From NCBI GenBank assembly GCA_963755695.1, contig CAVWLB010000010.1, positions 1,736,001 to 1,800,000 on the forward strand: a stretch of DNA of 64,000 nt, in the 5' to 3' direction. The position numbers and the translations under genes were made by a program. Below the pieces are notes generated by a model, which was not told where the DNA came from, ran no database searches, and was given only the letters and a program-made list of their open reading frames with translations. Source of the stretch: QHWT01 sp963755695. Its GTDB lineage: Bacteria > Acidobacteriota > Vicinamibacteria > Vicinamibacterales > 2-12-FULL-66-21. Positions 11,015-19,440 of the stretch are shown piece after piece. Positions within the stretch are counted from its first letter, which is position 1, and each line of letters begins with the position of its first letter.

Positions 11015-11032
11015 ACTAACTCAGCAGTTAGT
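11015..11032 (-). terminator. Hairpin with T-run after beta-helix gene C
   Basis: A 7-bp stem (ACTAACT / AGTTAGT) with a 4-nt loop sits about 27 bp past the stop of gene C in a locally AT-rich stretch. On the minus strand it is followed by TTTC and preceded by an A/T run, so a weak intrinsic terminator is plausible. It could instead be an operator for gene B. Confidence 0.4.
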
Positions 11033-11058
11033 AAAATTTACTCGGTGTTTTAAAACGC

Positions 11059-12978
11059 TCAGCGGACGATCCGGAAATGTTGCGGAGTAACGGGCGCCGA
11101 TGTTCGGGGCTGTCCCGCGGCAGGCACGGCGCTCACAACTCCTTGAATTCCTGCAAGAAGCGTATTCATATCAGCGCCCAAATCAGTCCCGTTCGAACCG
11201 CGTCCGTGCGCAAAGCTGGTCGGACTGAGCCGGTAGTCGCCACCGCTCTGGTTCATGAAGAGAGACGCGAAATCTGTACTGAAATAGTTGTTTGGCGGAT
11301 ACCGATTCGCCGGGCCGCCGCTCAACAGATTGTGATTGATGATTCCGTCCGGAAAATATGCACGAATTACTTCGTTCCCATATCCGTAGCTGTCACCGGC
11401 GATACCGTAGTTGTTGTGGCGCGCAAGATTATTGGTGAACTGAAATCCAAGAATGGTTCGCGGGCCCGACGCGGTGCTCCCGTACGCATACACCAGGGCT
11501 CCGCCGTCATGGTCGATGGTGTTGTGATCCACAATGATGTTCCGCGGTTCGTTTCCAATGAGCACGAACCAGCCGTTGCCACCCCAGTCAGCCGCGCTCA
11601 CGTCATAAAAGAGGTTCTGCCGGATACTGATGTTCGTAGCTTGTGCTGATATCCCAGGGCTGTCGTAGCCGAGAAGGTTCACGCCCGCCGCCGTCTGGCG
11701 GACGATGTTGTACTGGAAGACGACGTCCTGGACCACACACCAAGTGCAGGTCCCGCCTGAATTCCGCGGAGTCAACACGATCGCGTATCCGTTCTGACCA
11801 TTGAGCCAGTTCGATTCGAAGACGTTGTACTCGACGGTGACGCGCCGGGCATTCTTCAATTCGAACAGGTTCTTGACGAGCCACGTGGTACCAGGGCCTG
11901 AGGGCGGGGATGCGACCGTACCGGCTTCGCCGGTATCGGTGAAGGCTGCCGACGAAACAGTCCACGAGAATCCGCGGGCGAATACTTGATATTCCGTGGC
12001 GGCCGGCACCGCTGACCACCTCAGCTGAACCTTTCCGTTGGCCGCGACCGCCACGGCAACGGATGCTGCCGTCGAGCGCCCCATGGCGCCCTGGCCGACT
12101 GATCGTCGGGCCACAACAAGGTACGTGATCCGCCCCACCGGCAGCGTGCCACCCGTGCCAGGAGTCGCGGTCAACGACGTGGGCCTAGGAATGATTGGGT
12201 TGCGCCATGCGACCGGCTTCGATACATGGTTGCGTCTGAAGGTGATGTTGGTGGCGACCAGACCCGATATCGATGGATCCGAGCCACCAAACAGCACGTT
12301 CTCTCCCGATCCCTCGAGGTAATTGTTTTCAATCCAATAGGGACCCGGCCCGTTCCAGCCCCCGATTGCCTGCGCCTCCTGTCCGACAGCTTTACAGTCG
12401 GTGATGACCGACGACCGGATGGTAATGGCGCTGCCGTTCAACGCCACGCAGCGCTTCTGCCCCACGAGCGGGTCGCCGTGGATATACACGCGATCGAGTT
12501 CGATATCGTGGGGTAACTCCGCAAGTGTGTTCTGTCGGCTGGACCCATCCCCGAGCTGGATCAAATCGCCGAAACCATCCTCGTTGGCCAGGAACTCAAG
12601 AAATTGGAGGCGCCAATGATGCGAGCCGGCGGCGGTGTGCAGCGCGGTTAGGCTGTTGGGGGACCGCAGCTTTGGCAGAAGGCTGGCCCACTTCGGTCCG
12701 ATGCGTTGTCCGTTCGCAGGAAGTGAGATATCGCTCGCCGCCGACCGAACGATGATGAACGCCGCCCCCGGCTTCGCCGGGAGGACGAAGTTGCCAACGA
12801 ATGTCGCTCCTGCCTGGAGCAAGATCAGGTCTCCCGGTTGAGCGGCATCCAGCGCCGACTGGAGATCCTCCCCTGCTTGGACCTGAATCGTTGCCGCGAT
12901 CGCTCGAGACGGCAAGAGCATCGCCGCGACGACGAGAGACACACGGAGGCGTACGCTTAACCGGGGTATTGTCGGCAT
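11059..12978 (-). CDS. Secreted right-handed parallel beta-helix protein C
   Basis: The protein is 639 residues from the ATG at 12978 and intact. A Sec signal (SLVVAAMLLPSRAIAA) leads into the shared family core: LQSALDAAQPGDLILLQAGA, YIHGDPLVGQKRCVALNGS, GPGPYWIENNYLEGSGENVL and later VKNLFELKNARRVTVEYNVF. A short Fn3-like insert (residues about 290-370) interrupts the helix at the same point as in A and B. It lacks the C-terminal binding modules of A and B and ends soon after the last coils. A CTW-C motif (GGTCTWCVVQDV) is shared with A and may hold a disulfide. An in-frame upstream start at 13035 would place extra residues before the signal peptide and is less likely. Confidence 0.87.
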   Translation of the reverse strand: MPTIPRLSVRLRVSLVVAAMLLPSRAIAATIQVQAGEDLQSALDAAQPGDLILLQAGATFVGNFVLPAKPGAAFIIVRSAASDISLPANGQRIGPKWASLLPKLRSPNSLTALHTAAGSHHWRLQFLEFLANEDGFGDLIQLGDGSSRQNTLAELPHDIELDRVYIHGDPLVGQKRCVALNGSAITIRSSVITDCKAVGQEAQAIGGWNGPGPYWIENNYLEGSGENVLFGGSDPSISGLVATNITFRRNHVSKPVAWRNPIIPRPTSLTATPGTGGTLPVGRITYLVVARRSVGQGAMGRSTAASVAVAVAANGKVQLRWSAVPAATEYQVFARGFSWTVSSAAFTDTGEAGTVASPPSGPGTTWLVKNLFELKNARRVTVEYNVFESNWLNGQNGYAIVLTPRNSGGTCTWCVVQDVVFQYNIVRQTAAGVNLLGYDSPGISAQATNISIRQNLFYDVSAADWGGNGWFVLIGNEPRNIIVDHNTIDHDGGALVYAYGSTASGPRTILGFQFTNNLARHNNYGIAGDSYGYGNEVIRAYFPDGIINHNLLSGGPANRYPPNNYFSTDFASLFMNQSGGDYRLSPTSFAHGRGSNGTDLGADMNTLLAGIQGVVSAVPAAGQPRTSAPVTPQHFRIVR

Positions 12979-13174
12979 GGGCTTATGGCCAAGCTCGGCT
13001 ACAAAGGTATTGCCGGTCCTGGCGCTCGTGCCCAACGCCTTTCGGATCAGAGCGTTAACGCGGACGCGCAGCGGCCACGCCCTGACCTTTCTATTACATT
13101 GCTGAGGGAGGCTTTACAGTTGTGGCTCGGTCTGGCCGGTTCCCGGCGGCCCATCTCCGACCACATTCGGCCCG

Positions 13175-14776
13175 CTATCCGCCCGATCCGCGTCCCCGCA
13201 GGATCCGGGGTATACGCTCGCGATCTCTTTCTCTCTCTCCAATCTGCTGTTCCAAAACGGCCCGCAATTCCTTGATGGGCGCGCCAACCGCTCCCCCGTC
13301 AGATGCTGCCGTGAGGAACCTGCTACCGTCCTTCAGGCGGAAGTCGCCCGACCCTGGATCCAGGAATTGCGACATTAGCGCGGCAATGGTCGGGAAGGCG
13401 TTTCCAGGAGGATAGACGGAGGCCCGAGCGCCTGCGAACACATTGTGGTCTATCTCGGCATCGGGAAAATAGGCATTCAGTGTGTCGTTTCCGAAGCCTC
13501 TGCCCTGCCCGTGGATGCCGAATCCGCTGTTACTGAGAACGATATTGTCCCTGAAAACAAAGGGCTCAATGGTAATCGGGGCTCCGGCGCTTCGGCCGGC
13601 TGCCTCGATGATATTGCCACGCTGCAGCACGGTGTTTCTTTCCACAGCAATGTCCGTTGGTCCCAGCGACATGAGGAGAAAGAAGCCGTTTCCCTTCCAC
13701 TTCTCCCGATCGAACCCATAAAACAAGTTCTCGCTGATTCGGATCCGCCGCGCCAGTCCGCTGGGACCACCATCGTCATGCCCTAGGATGTTGATCCCGG
13801 CGGCCACGTCACGAACGATGTTCTGTCTGAAGGTGACGTCTTCAACGACGGCCCATGCCGCGGTCCCATGTTCGCCACGCGGCGTGAAGAGAATCGCGTA
13901 CCCCGCCTGCGCGGACACCCAGTTGTGCTCGAAGAGATTGTTCGAGATCATGACGCGCCGCGCGTTCTTCAGCTCCAGCAGGTTCTTCACGGTCCAGTTC
14001 TCGTTCGTCCAGGCTACTGGGCGCCCCACATAATTGCGGGTGAAAACCACGTCGGACGGAACGAGTTCGCGGATGCCGGGGGTGGAGCCGCCGAGTAAGA
14101 GGACCTCGCCGGCAGCCTCGAGGTGATTGTTCTCGATTCGGAAGGGGCCCGGCCCGTTCCAACCGCCAATCGCCTGCGTGTCGAAGCCAATCCCTTTGAT
14201 GTCGGCGATATGCGATCCAGTGATGTCGGTCGCGGCGCTGTTGAGCGCGATCCCGCGCTTCTGACCGAACGATGGATCACCGTGGATGTAGCACCGATCG
14301 ATCGCCAGATCCCGTGGCACCTGGGAAAGATCGGATTGCGCAGCAGATCCGTCGCCAAGCCGGATGATGTCGCCGTTGCCCTTTGCAGTGGGTCCGATCT
14401 CGAGCAACTCGAGCCGCCAGCCGCGCGCGCCGGGGGCCGTGCGGAGTGCCGGACCGCCATTGCCGGGCCGCAACTTGGCGAGTCTTGGTGCGTCTTCGGG
14501 GCTTACCCGCTGACCGGGCAGTGGCAGCTGGTCATCGGGAAGCGTGCGGATCGTGACGGCCCCGTTTCCGCCGTGCACCGGTAAGACAAAATTACCCGTG
14601 TATGTGGCACCAGCGGTCAAGTTGATCACGTCGCCACCGGATGCGCTGTTGATTGCAGCCTGCAGGTCGCCGCCGGGCGCCACAGAAATGGTGCTCCGCG
14701 CCGATGCTCCCGCCGACAGCGCCAATAAGAGAAGGACAGCCGCGAGGCGAACTCCGAAAGTGGCGGAGACGTGCAT
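13175..14776 (-). CDS. Secreted right-handed parallel beta-helix protein D
   Basis: This intact 533-residue member of the tandem family is the simplest: a Sec signal (FGVRLAAVLLLLALSAGASA), then an uninterrupted beta-helix with LQAAINSASGGDVINLTAGA, YIHGDPSFGQKRGIALNSAA and GPGPFRIENNHLEAAGEVLL. The Fn3-like insert found in A, B and C is absent, so D may represent the ancestral form. The C-terminus is Arg-rich (ERERDRERIPRILRGRG). The ATG at 14776 is chosen over an in-frame TTG at 14785. A 21-bp tandem repeat sits immediately upstream. It probably shares a transcript or at least regulation with the PEP-CTERM-like gene 131 bp upstream. Confidence 0.87.
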   Translation of the reverse strand: MHVSATFGVRLAAVLLLLALSAGASARSTISVAPGGDLQAAINSASGGDVINLTAGATYTGNFVLPVHGGNGAVTIRTLPDDQLPLPGQRVSPEDAPRLAKLRPGNGGPALRTAPGARGWRLELLEIGPTAKGNGDIIRLGDGSAAQSDLSQVPRDLAIDRCYIHGDPSFGQKRGIALNSAATDITGSHIADIKGIGFDTQAIGGWNGPGPFRIENNHLEAAGEVLLLGGSTPGIRELVPSDVVFTRNYVGRPVAWTNENWTVKNLLELKNARRVMISNNLFEHNWVSAQAGYAILFTPRGEHGTAAWAVVEDVTFRQNIVRDVAAGINILGHDDGGPSGLARRIRISENLFYGFDREKWKGNGFFLLMSLGPTDIAVERNTVLQRGNIIEAAGRSAGAPITIEPFVFRDNIVLSNSGFGIHGQGRGFGNDTLNAYFPDAEIDHNVFAGARASVYPPGNAFPTIAALMSQFLDPGSGDFRLKDGSRFLTAASDGGAVGAPIKELRAVLEQQIGERERDRERIPRILRGRGSGG

Positions 14777-14780
14777 CGAT

Positions 14781-14820
14781 CTCAATATCGGATCAATCTA
14801 ACTCAATATCCGATCAATCT
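14781..14820. repeat. Two-copy 21-bp tandem repeat upstream of beta-helix gene D
   Basis: CTCAATATCGGATCAATCT (14781-14799) recurs at 14802-14820 with one mismatch and a period of 21 bp, about two helical turns. It occupies -5 to -44 relative to the ATG of gene D, where a repressor or translational regulator could bind. No known consensus is recognised. Confidence 0.6.
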
Positions 14821-14857
14821 GAAGGTCTGGCAGAGGCGTTCGAAGGCGGCGGGCTGC

Positions 14858-14897
14858 GGGTGCGGACTATACGCCGCAGGCAGGCCCAGCCGCACCC
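14858..14897 (-). terminator. Possible hairpin after the PEP-CTERM-like gene
   Basis: GGGTGCGG (14858-14865) pairs with CCGCACCC (14890-14897) across a 24-nt loop, beginning 10 bp past the stop of the small gene. An overlapping CTGCGG/CCGCAG pairing is also possible. No U-run is present. Confidence 0.3.
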
Positions 14898-14907
14898 CGA
14901 AACAGGG

Positions 14908-15150
14908 TCAGCCCACGCGGCGGACCGCCGCCGCCAACCCGATCAGCACGGAGCCGACCAGCACCATCGCTGCCTCTTCCGGCAAGCCCAGCATCGGCAC
15001 TCGCACCTGTTGCGCGGCGACCGCTGGGACCGCGCGATCTGCGGCAGCTCGGTCGTTGCTGGCCGGTGCGGCAGCTGCCATCGTGGCGCTCCCGGCCATG
15101 ACGAGAGAAGCCAGAAAGATCCGTCTGACAAAAGGCTCCGCTCGATGCAT
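14908..15150 (-). CDS. Small PEP-CTERM-like exported protein (80 residues)
   Basis: The ATG at 15150 is preceded by a strong GGGAGG Shine-Dalgarno. The protein has an N-terminal signal peptide (VRRIFLASLVMAGSATMAAA), a mature middle of only about 30 residues, and a C-terminus reading LPEEAAMVLVGSVLIGLAAA followed by VRRVG. That is a Pro-Glu motif, a hydrophobic helix and a basic tail, the tripartite layout of PEP-CTERM sorting signals processed by exosortases. The second Pro of canonical PEP is replaced by Glu. A sigma-54-like promoter lies about 125 bp upstream, which fits the known RpoN/PrsR control of PEP-CTERM genes. The mature protein is too short for a domain and might be a structural or cell-surface peptide. 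Confidence 0.7.
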   Translation of the reverse strand: MHRAEPFVRRIFLASLVMAGSATMAAAAPASNDRAAADRAVPAVAAQQVRVPMLGLPEEAAMVLVGSVLIGLAAAVRRVG

Positions 15151-15504
15151 CCAACCTCCCGTAATCTCACGCGTCACGGCCGCCCGAGGCCTGGTGGACC
15201 CGCGCCCGGCGTAGCCTGAACGCCTGATTCGCTTCCGGTCTGCGGGCTGCAGCGTGATGCCGGCGCGGCGGCAAGCTACAAGTGGTGTGCCATAAAACCA
15301 TGCGCGCGCGCTTCACAGATCGTGAAGAAATGAGACTCGGCGTCGGAAAAATGTTGCTCAATTTACCGACTTTTTCTGATGCGTAGGAAGATTGATGCTG
15401 CCGAGGTACGACTCTTGAATGATGTGGGAAACGAAATGGACACTCGACTTCCAGTGCAGCCCCATGATACAGACCAGCGTGCGCCCGTTATCCCCGGAAG
15501 AACG
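15151..15504. other. Divergent promoter region between PEP-CTERM-like gene and response regulator
   Basis: This 354-bp spacer separates divergent genes. It contains the sigma-54-like site at 15277-15292 reading towards the small gene and an AT-rich stretch near 15340-15375 that could serve the regulator. Alternative in-frame regulator starts at 15379 and 15436 lie within it. No additional gene is supported. Confidence 0.65.
15277..15292 (-). promoter_or_regulatory. Sigma-54 promoter for the PEP-CTERM-like gene
   Basis: The minus strand reads TGGCACACCACTTGTA. The -24 element is a perfect TGGCAC and the GG to -12 dinucleotide spacing is exactly 10 nt; the only important deviation is GT for GC at -12. 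Transcription would begin near 15266. Confidence 0.6.
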
Positions 15505-17037
15505 ATGAAAAAGCCTTACGTTGCAATAGTCGATGACGACTCCGCATTCGCCTCGTATCTCCGAACCTTTCTATCTTTACGCGGCTACGAAGCGCGATGC
15601 TACACACGTGGCGACGAGTTGCTTGCGTCAATGAAACAAACTGAGGCGCCCGATGTGGTGCTGCTCGATGTTATGATGCCCGGGCTCGACGGTATGGCGA
15701 CCTTGCGGGCGCTCAAGGCTTCACGCCCGGAGGCGCAGGTCATCATGCTTTCGGGTCGGAACCAGGCGTCCACGATTGTCGAAGCCGTCCGGCTTGGCGC
15801 CGCCGATTACGTCGTGAAGCCAGACGACCCCGAAGGGCTGGGGGAAATTGCCCTTGATGTGGCGATCAAAAACGCGATCGAGAAGAACCGGCTCGTCTCC
15901 GAGCTCAGCGAGCTCCGACAGCAGCTGAGCGACGATGAAGATCGCGCGGTCTGGGGCAACAGCGAAAAGATGCGCGGCATCGCCACGGTGATTGAACAGG
16001 TGGCGGACAGTGACGTCACCGTGCTCATCCGTGGAGAGAGCGGCGTCGGCAAGGAGCTGGTCGCTCGGGCCATCCACCAGCGCTCTACCAGGCGAAACCG
16101 GCCTTTCGTGAAGGTCAACTGCGCGGCGCTCCCGGCGGAACTCCTCGAAAGCGAGCTCTTCGGGCACGAAAGGGGTGCCTTCACCGGCGCCGCCACGACG
16201 CGCATCGGAAAGTTCGAGCAGGCCGACGGCGGCACGCTGATGCTCGACGAGATCGGTGAAATGAAGCCGGCGCTCCAGGCCAAGCTTCTCCACGTCCTCC
16301 AGGATGGGGAATTCACCAAACTCGGCAGCAACAAGCGAGTCCAGGTCGACGTGCGCATCGTCGCCGCGACAAACCGAGATCTCGAAAAGATGATGCTGAG
16401 CGGAGACTTCCGCGAGGATCTCTATTATCGCCTGAAGGTTATAGAACTCCTGGTCCCGGCCTTACGTGAGCGCCGCGACGAGGTGGCGACGCTCACCGAT
16501 TTCTTCGTGGCGCGTTATTCGCGCAAGTACAACCGTCCGGCGCGCCTGATTTCCGACACGCTCCGGCAGCTCTTCATGCACTACGAGTGGCCCGGCAACA
16601 TCCGGGAGCTCGAAAACATGATCAAGCGTGTCGTCATCCTCCAGGACGAACAGCTCGTGGTCCGCGAAATCGAGAGGAACATGCAGCGTGCGCTGGCACT
16701 GGCGACCGCTCCGGCGGCAGCAGCCGTAATGGTGGGCGCCGGCGCGCCCGTCGGCATGGTTGCGCCGGCTCTTCCGGTTGGGTACGCGCCGTCACCCCCG
16801 CCGGCTGCGGAACCGGAAGTCGCCGAGGAAGGTGACATTGCTGACGATGGGGCCGATGCAGGCGCAGGGTCGCTGGCTACCGTCGCCAAAGCGGCGGCGA
16901 TGAAGGCCGAGCGGGCTGCCATCGAGCAGACCCTCCGACAAGTACACTGGAATCGGCGGAAGGCTGCGCAGATCCTGGGGGTCAGCTACAAGACGCTGCT
17001 CAACAAGATCAAAGAGTGTGGGATCAGCCGGGCTTAG
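15505..17037 (+). CDS. NtrC-family sigma-54 response regulator (PrsR-like)
   Basis: The protein is 510 residues from the ATG at 15505, which follows GGAAG. Residues about 1-115 form a receiver domain (VAIVDDDSAF, phospho-acceptor Asp in VVLLDVMMPGLDG, Lys in YVVKPDD). Residues about 145-385 are the AAA+ core with Walker A GESGVGKE, the sigma-54-contacting GAFTGA loop in HERGAFTGAA, and Walker B LMLDEIGEM. An Ala/Pro-rich linker precedes a Fis-type helix-turn-helix ending WNRRKAAQILGVSYKTLLNK. PrsR-type regulators head XrtA loci and drive PEP-CTERM and polysaccharide genes. The cognate kinase PrsK is not seen here. Two hairpins follow the gene. Confidence 0.92.
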   Translation: MKKPYVAIVDDDSAFASYLRTFLSLRGYEARCYTRGDELLASMKQTEAPDVVLLDVMMPGLDGMATLRALKASRPEAQVIMLSGRNQASTIVEAVRLGAADYVVKPDDPEGLGEIALDVAIKNAIEKNRLVSELSELRQQLSDDEDRAVWGNSEKMRGIATVIEQVADSDVTVLIRGESGVGKELVARAIHQRSTRRNRPFVKVNCAALPAELLESELFGHERGAFTGAATTRIGKFEQADGGTLMLDEIGEMKPALQAKLLHVLQDGEFTKLGSNKRVQVDVRIVAATNRDLEKMMLSGDFREDLYYRLKVIELLVPALRERRDEVATLTDFFVARYSRKYNRPARLISDTLRQLFMHYEWPGNIRELENMIKRVVILQDEQLVVREIERNMQRALALATAPAAAAVMVGAGAPVGMVAPALPVGYAPSPPPAAEPEVAEEGDIADDGADAGAGSLATVAKAAAMKAERAAIEQTLRQVHWNRRKAAQILGVSYKTLLNKIKECGISRA

Positions 17038-17056
17038 TTGGCTAACGGCTGACCTC

Positions 17057-17117
17057 GTTGGTACGCAGCCTACCAACAGTAGGTAGTTAGGTTCCGCGGC
17101 GGATGGTAGCGCCGCGG
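17057..17117 (+). terminator. Two successive hairpins after the first sigma-54 activator
   Basis: GTTGGTA (17057-17063) pairs with TACCAAC (17071-17077) over a 7-nt loop, and CCGCGGCG (17094-17101) pairs with CGCCGCGG (17110-17117) over an 8-nt loop. They lie between the first activator and the promoter of the second and probably separate the two transcripts; no U-tracts are present. Confidence 0.45.
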
Positions 17118-17183
17118 GACATCGCTTGGCGAGATTCGACCTACTCCCCCGTTTTCTCCAACTTCTCCAAACTTTTTCCGTTG

Positions 17184-17199
17184 TGGCATTCGCCTTGCT
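17184..17199 (+). promoter_or_regulatory. Sigma-54 promoter before the second activator
   Basis: TGGCATTCGCCTTGCT matches the -24 (TGGCAT) and -12 (TTGCT) elements with perfect 10-nt spacing. Transcription would start near 17210, one base before the GTG used as start, implying a leaderless or very short-leader mRNA. Confidence 0.65.
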
Positions 17200-17210
17200 G
17201 AACCGCAGGC

Positions 17211-18339
17211 GTGCAGTGGACCACTCCAACGCGCGCGTACGATAGCTCTGCGGATCCTGATCTCTCGAGTACGCATGTCACTCGGCGTCCTCATGGTGAG
17301 CTCCTCGGCGCGAGCGAGAAGATGCGCGAGGTTCGCGAGCTGATTTGCCGGGTCGCCGATACAGATGTCACGGTGCTGGTACGAGGCGAGAGCGGAACGG
17401 GGAAAGAACTCGTCGCCCGGGGCATTCACGCCGCCTCACCGCGGCGCGATCGAACGTTCGTCAAGGTCAATTGCGCAGCCTTGCCGGCTGAGCTTCTGGA
17501 GTCCGAACTCTTTGGCTTTGAGCGCGGGGCGTTCACCGGAGCCATCCAGCAGAAGCCCGGCAAGTTCGAGTTCGCGCATCATGGCACGATGTTCCTCGAC
17601 GAGATCAGCGAGATGGGAGGAGGCCTTCAGGCCAAGCTCCTGCAAGTCCTCCAGGACGGCGAATTTGCGCGACTCGGTGGACGGCAGGACGTGCGCGTTG
17701 ACGTGCGCGTGGTCGCGGCCACCAACCGCGACCTCGAGTCGGCCGTAGCCGACGGGCACTTTCGTGAAGATCTCTACTTCCGACTGAACGTCGTCTGTAT
17801 CACGCTGCCTCCCTTACGCCAACGCCGCGATGAAATTCCGACGCTGACGGCGCACTTTCTGCAGCGGTATTCGGAGCATTACAACAAGCCCGCTCCGGCG
17901 CTTGCGACCGATACACTGCGCTTGTTTGCCGAGTACCGACTGGCCCGGCAACGTCCGCGAGTTGGAGAACCTGATCAAGAGGATGCTCATTCTTGGCACC
18001 GACGCTCCGATCCGTCGCGAACTCGCGGAGGCTATCGCCGGTCGTACGGCACGGGTCAGTCCGATTCCCGCGCTCCAGACGATCGAGCCTCCGCCGGTAG
18101 CGGCGGCACCGGTAGTGCCAGCGTCGGCAGCGGTGGCGGCCCCGGCCGTCACGACACGTCTGACCGGATCGCTCAAGGACATCGCACGGCAGGCGGCGCG
18201 TGAAGCCGAACGAGAACTCATCTTCCGCACGCTTCAGCAGACCCGCTGGAACCGCCGGGAGGCGGCGGAGATTCTCGGCATCAGCTACAAGGCGCTGCTC
18301 TACAAGATCAAGGAAGCGGAACTCGACAAAGCGTCGTGA
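17211..18339 (+). CDS. Receiver-less sigma-54 activator, frameshifted at 17937
   Basis: Removing the extra C after GTAC at 17937 restores a 375-residue protein. It is an AAA+ sigma-54 activator with Walker A GESGTGKE, FERGAFTGAI and Walker B MFLDEISEM, then DWPGNVRELENLIKR across the repaired site and a C-terminal Fis-type helix-turn-helix (WNRREAAEILGISYKALLYK). The N-terminal receiver domain of the preceding gene is absent; only about 30 residues precede the AAA+ core. It is clearly a paralogue of the 15505 regulator. The only start that keeps the conserved LLGASEKM segment is the GTG at 17211. Without a receiver it may be constitutively active or controlled by level, consistent with its own sigma-54 promoter. 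Confidence 0.85.
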
Positions 18340-18809
18340 TGACCGACGAACCGTTCCTTCAAGAGGACTTCCGCGTGCTCACTCCCGAGGCGTTTGACTT
18401 CGTGCTGAACAACGAGTTGAAACGCGCGGTACGGTCCCAAAACTACTTGACGCTCGTGGTCGTCGAACCGCAGGCCGAAGGACGACCGCGTCAGGATGCT
18501 GCGCGCGAGATCGCGCAGATTGTGAGCCGGGAAATCCGTGAAACCGATCTCTTGTCGGCCGCTCCTGATGGGCGCCTGTCGATGGTGCTCCTCGACGCCG
18601 ACATGCAGAACTCGATGCGGGTCATCGATCGATTGATGATGCGCCTCGAGCATTATCAGTTCTCCACGCCCCTCGCAATCGAGGTTGGCGCGGCGTGCTG
18701 CCCAACCCATGGAGCCGATGCCGACACGCTGAGACGTGTTGCGGAGGCCCGGACCGGGATGCCCAGGCGAGAACCGGGCGCGCGGTCCAATGCTTCTAAC
18801 GCCCAATAG
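18339..18809 (+). CDS. Degenerate GGDEF-like protein
   Basis: The 156-residue protein resembles a stand-alone GGDEF fold (LTLVVVEPQAEG, IAQIVSREIRETDLL, RLSMVLLDADMQNSMRVIDR). The catalytic GG(D/E)EF loop is replaced by APDGRLSM, so cyclic-di-GMP synthesis is not expected; a binding or scaffolding role is possible. Its ATG overlaps the previous stop by one base (TGATG), so it is translated with the sigma-54 activator. The position between activator and export gene suggests a regulatory link between signalling and polysaccharide secretion, which is inference only. Confidence 0.65.
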   Translation: MTDEPFLQEDFRVLTPEAFDFVLNNELKRAVRSQNYLTLVVVEPQAEGRPRQDAAREIAQIVSREIRETDLLSAAPDGRLSMVLLDADMQNSMRVIDRLMMRLEHYQFSTPLAIEVGAACCPTHGADADTLRRVAEARTGMPRREPGARSNASNAQ

Positions 18810-18814
18810 TAGGT

Positions 18815-19429
18815 ATGGCCATGAAGACCGCCATGTTCACGGCATGCTGTTTCCTCATTCTGCTGAGCCCGGGTTTCGCGCAAGAGGCGCGGCGGGATCC
18901 CGCCCCCGCCACCCCGTCCTCATCGATGTCGGGAGCCGACACGTCGGTTGTTCCGGACTACCGGATGTTCCCCGGAGACAAGCTGCGCATCGAGGTCTAC
19001 AAGGATCAGCAACTGTCGCAATCCCTGCAGATTCGCCCCGACGGCAAGATCACGATGCCGTTTCTCGGGGACGTGAAGGCCGCCGGTCTCACTCCGACTG
19101 AGCTTCGAGATGCGTTGACGACATCGCTCAAGGAATACATCACCAACCCCGTCGTCACGGTCATCGTCACGGATTCGACGCCGCAGAGCGTGTACATCAT
19201 GGGAGAGGTGAAGTCGTCCGGCCCGATCCCATTGAAGGGACCGTTGTCGGTGATGCAGGCCATCGCCATGGCGGGCGGCTTTTCCGACTTCGCGAAAAAG
19301 AAGGATATCCGGATACAGCGGCAGACCGGCAACGGCGTGAAGACGCTGACCTTCAACTACAAGGAAGCGCTCGAGGAGAACCGCCCTCCGCTGCTGCTGC
19401 AGGCCAACGACGTGGTGGTGGTGAAGTAG
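18815..19429 (+). CDS. Polysaccharide export outer-membrane protein (Wza-type, XrtA-associated)
   Basis: This 204-residue protein has a Sec signal ending SPGFAQE, then a Poly_export domain (YRMFPGDKLRIEVYKDQQLS at about 50-69) and a SLBB domain (SVYIMGEVKSSGPIPLKG, AIAMAGGFSDFA). It is shorter than Wza, as are the PEP-CTERM-locus export proteins. It would form the outer-membrane or periplasmic channel for the polymer, working with the Wzz-like protein encoded two genes downstream. It lies 5 bp after the GGDEF-like gene and 11 bp before the barrel gene, in the same operon. No lipobox Cys follows the signal peptide. Confidence 0.92.
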   Translation: MAMKTAMFTACCFLILLSPGFAQEARRDPAPATPSSSMSGADTSVVPDYRMFPGDKLRIEVYKDQQLSQSLQIRPDGKITMPFLGDVKAAGLTPTELRDALTTSLKEYITNPVVTVIVTDSTPQSVYIMGEVKSSGPIPLKGPLSVMQAIAMAGGFSDFAKKKDIRIQRQTGNGVKTLTFNYKEALEENRPPLLLQANDVVVVK

Positions 19430-19440
19430 GGACGCAGTTC

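Noticed and set aside
15340..15375. A possible plus-strand sigma-54 promoter for the first response regulator
   Set aside because: The best candidate (GGAAAAATGTTGC) has 9 instead of 10 nt between GG and GC, so it was not called.
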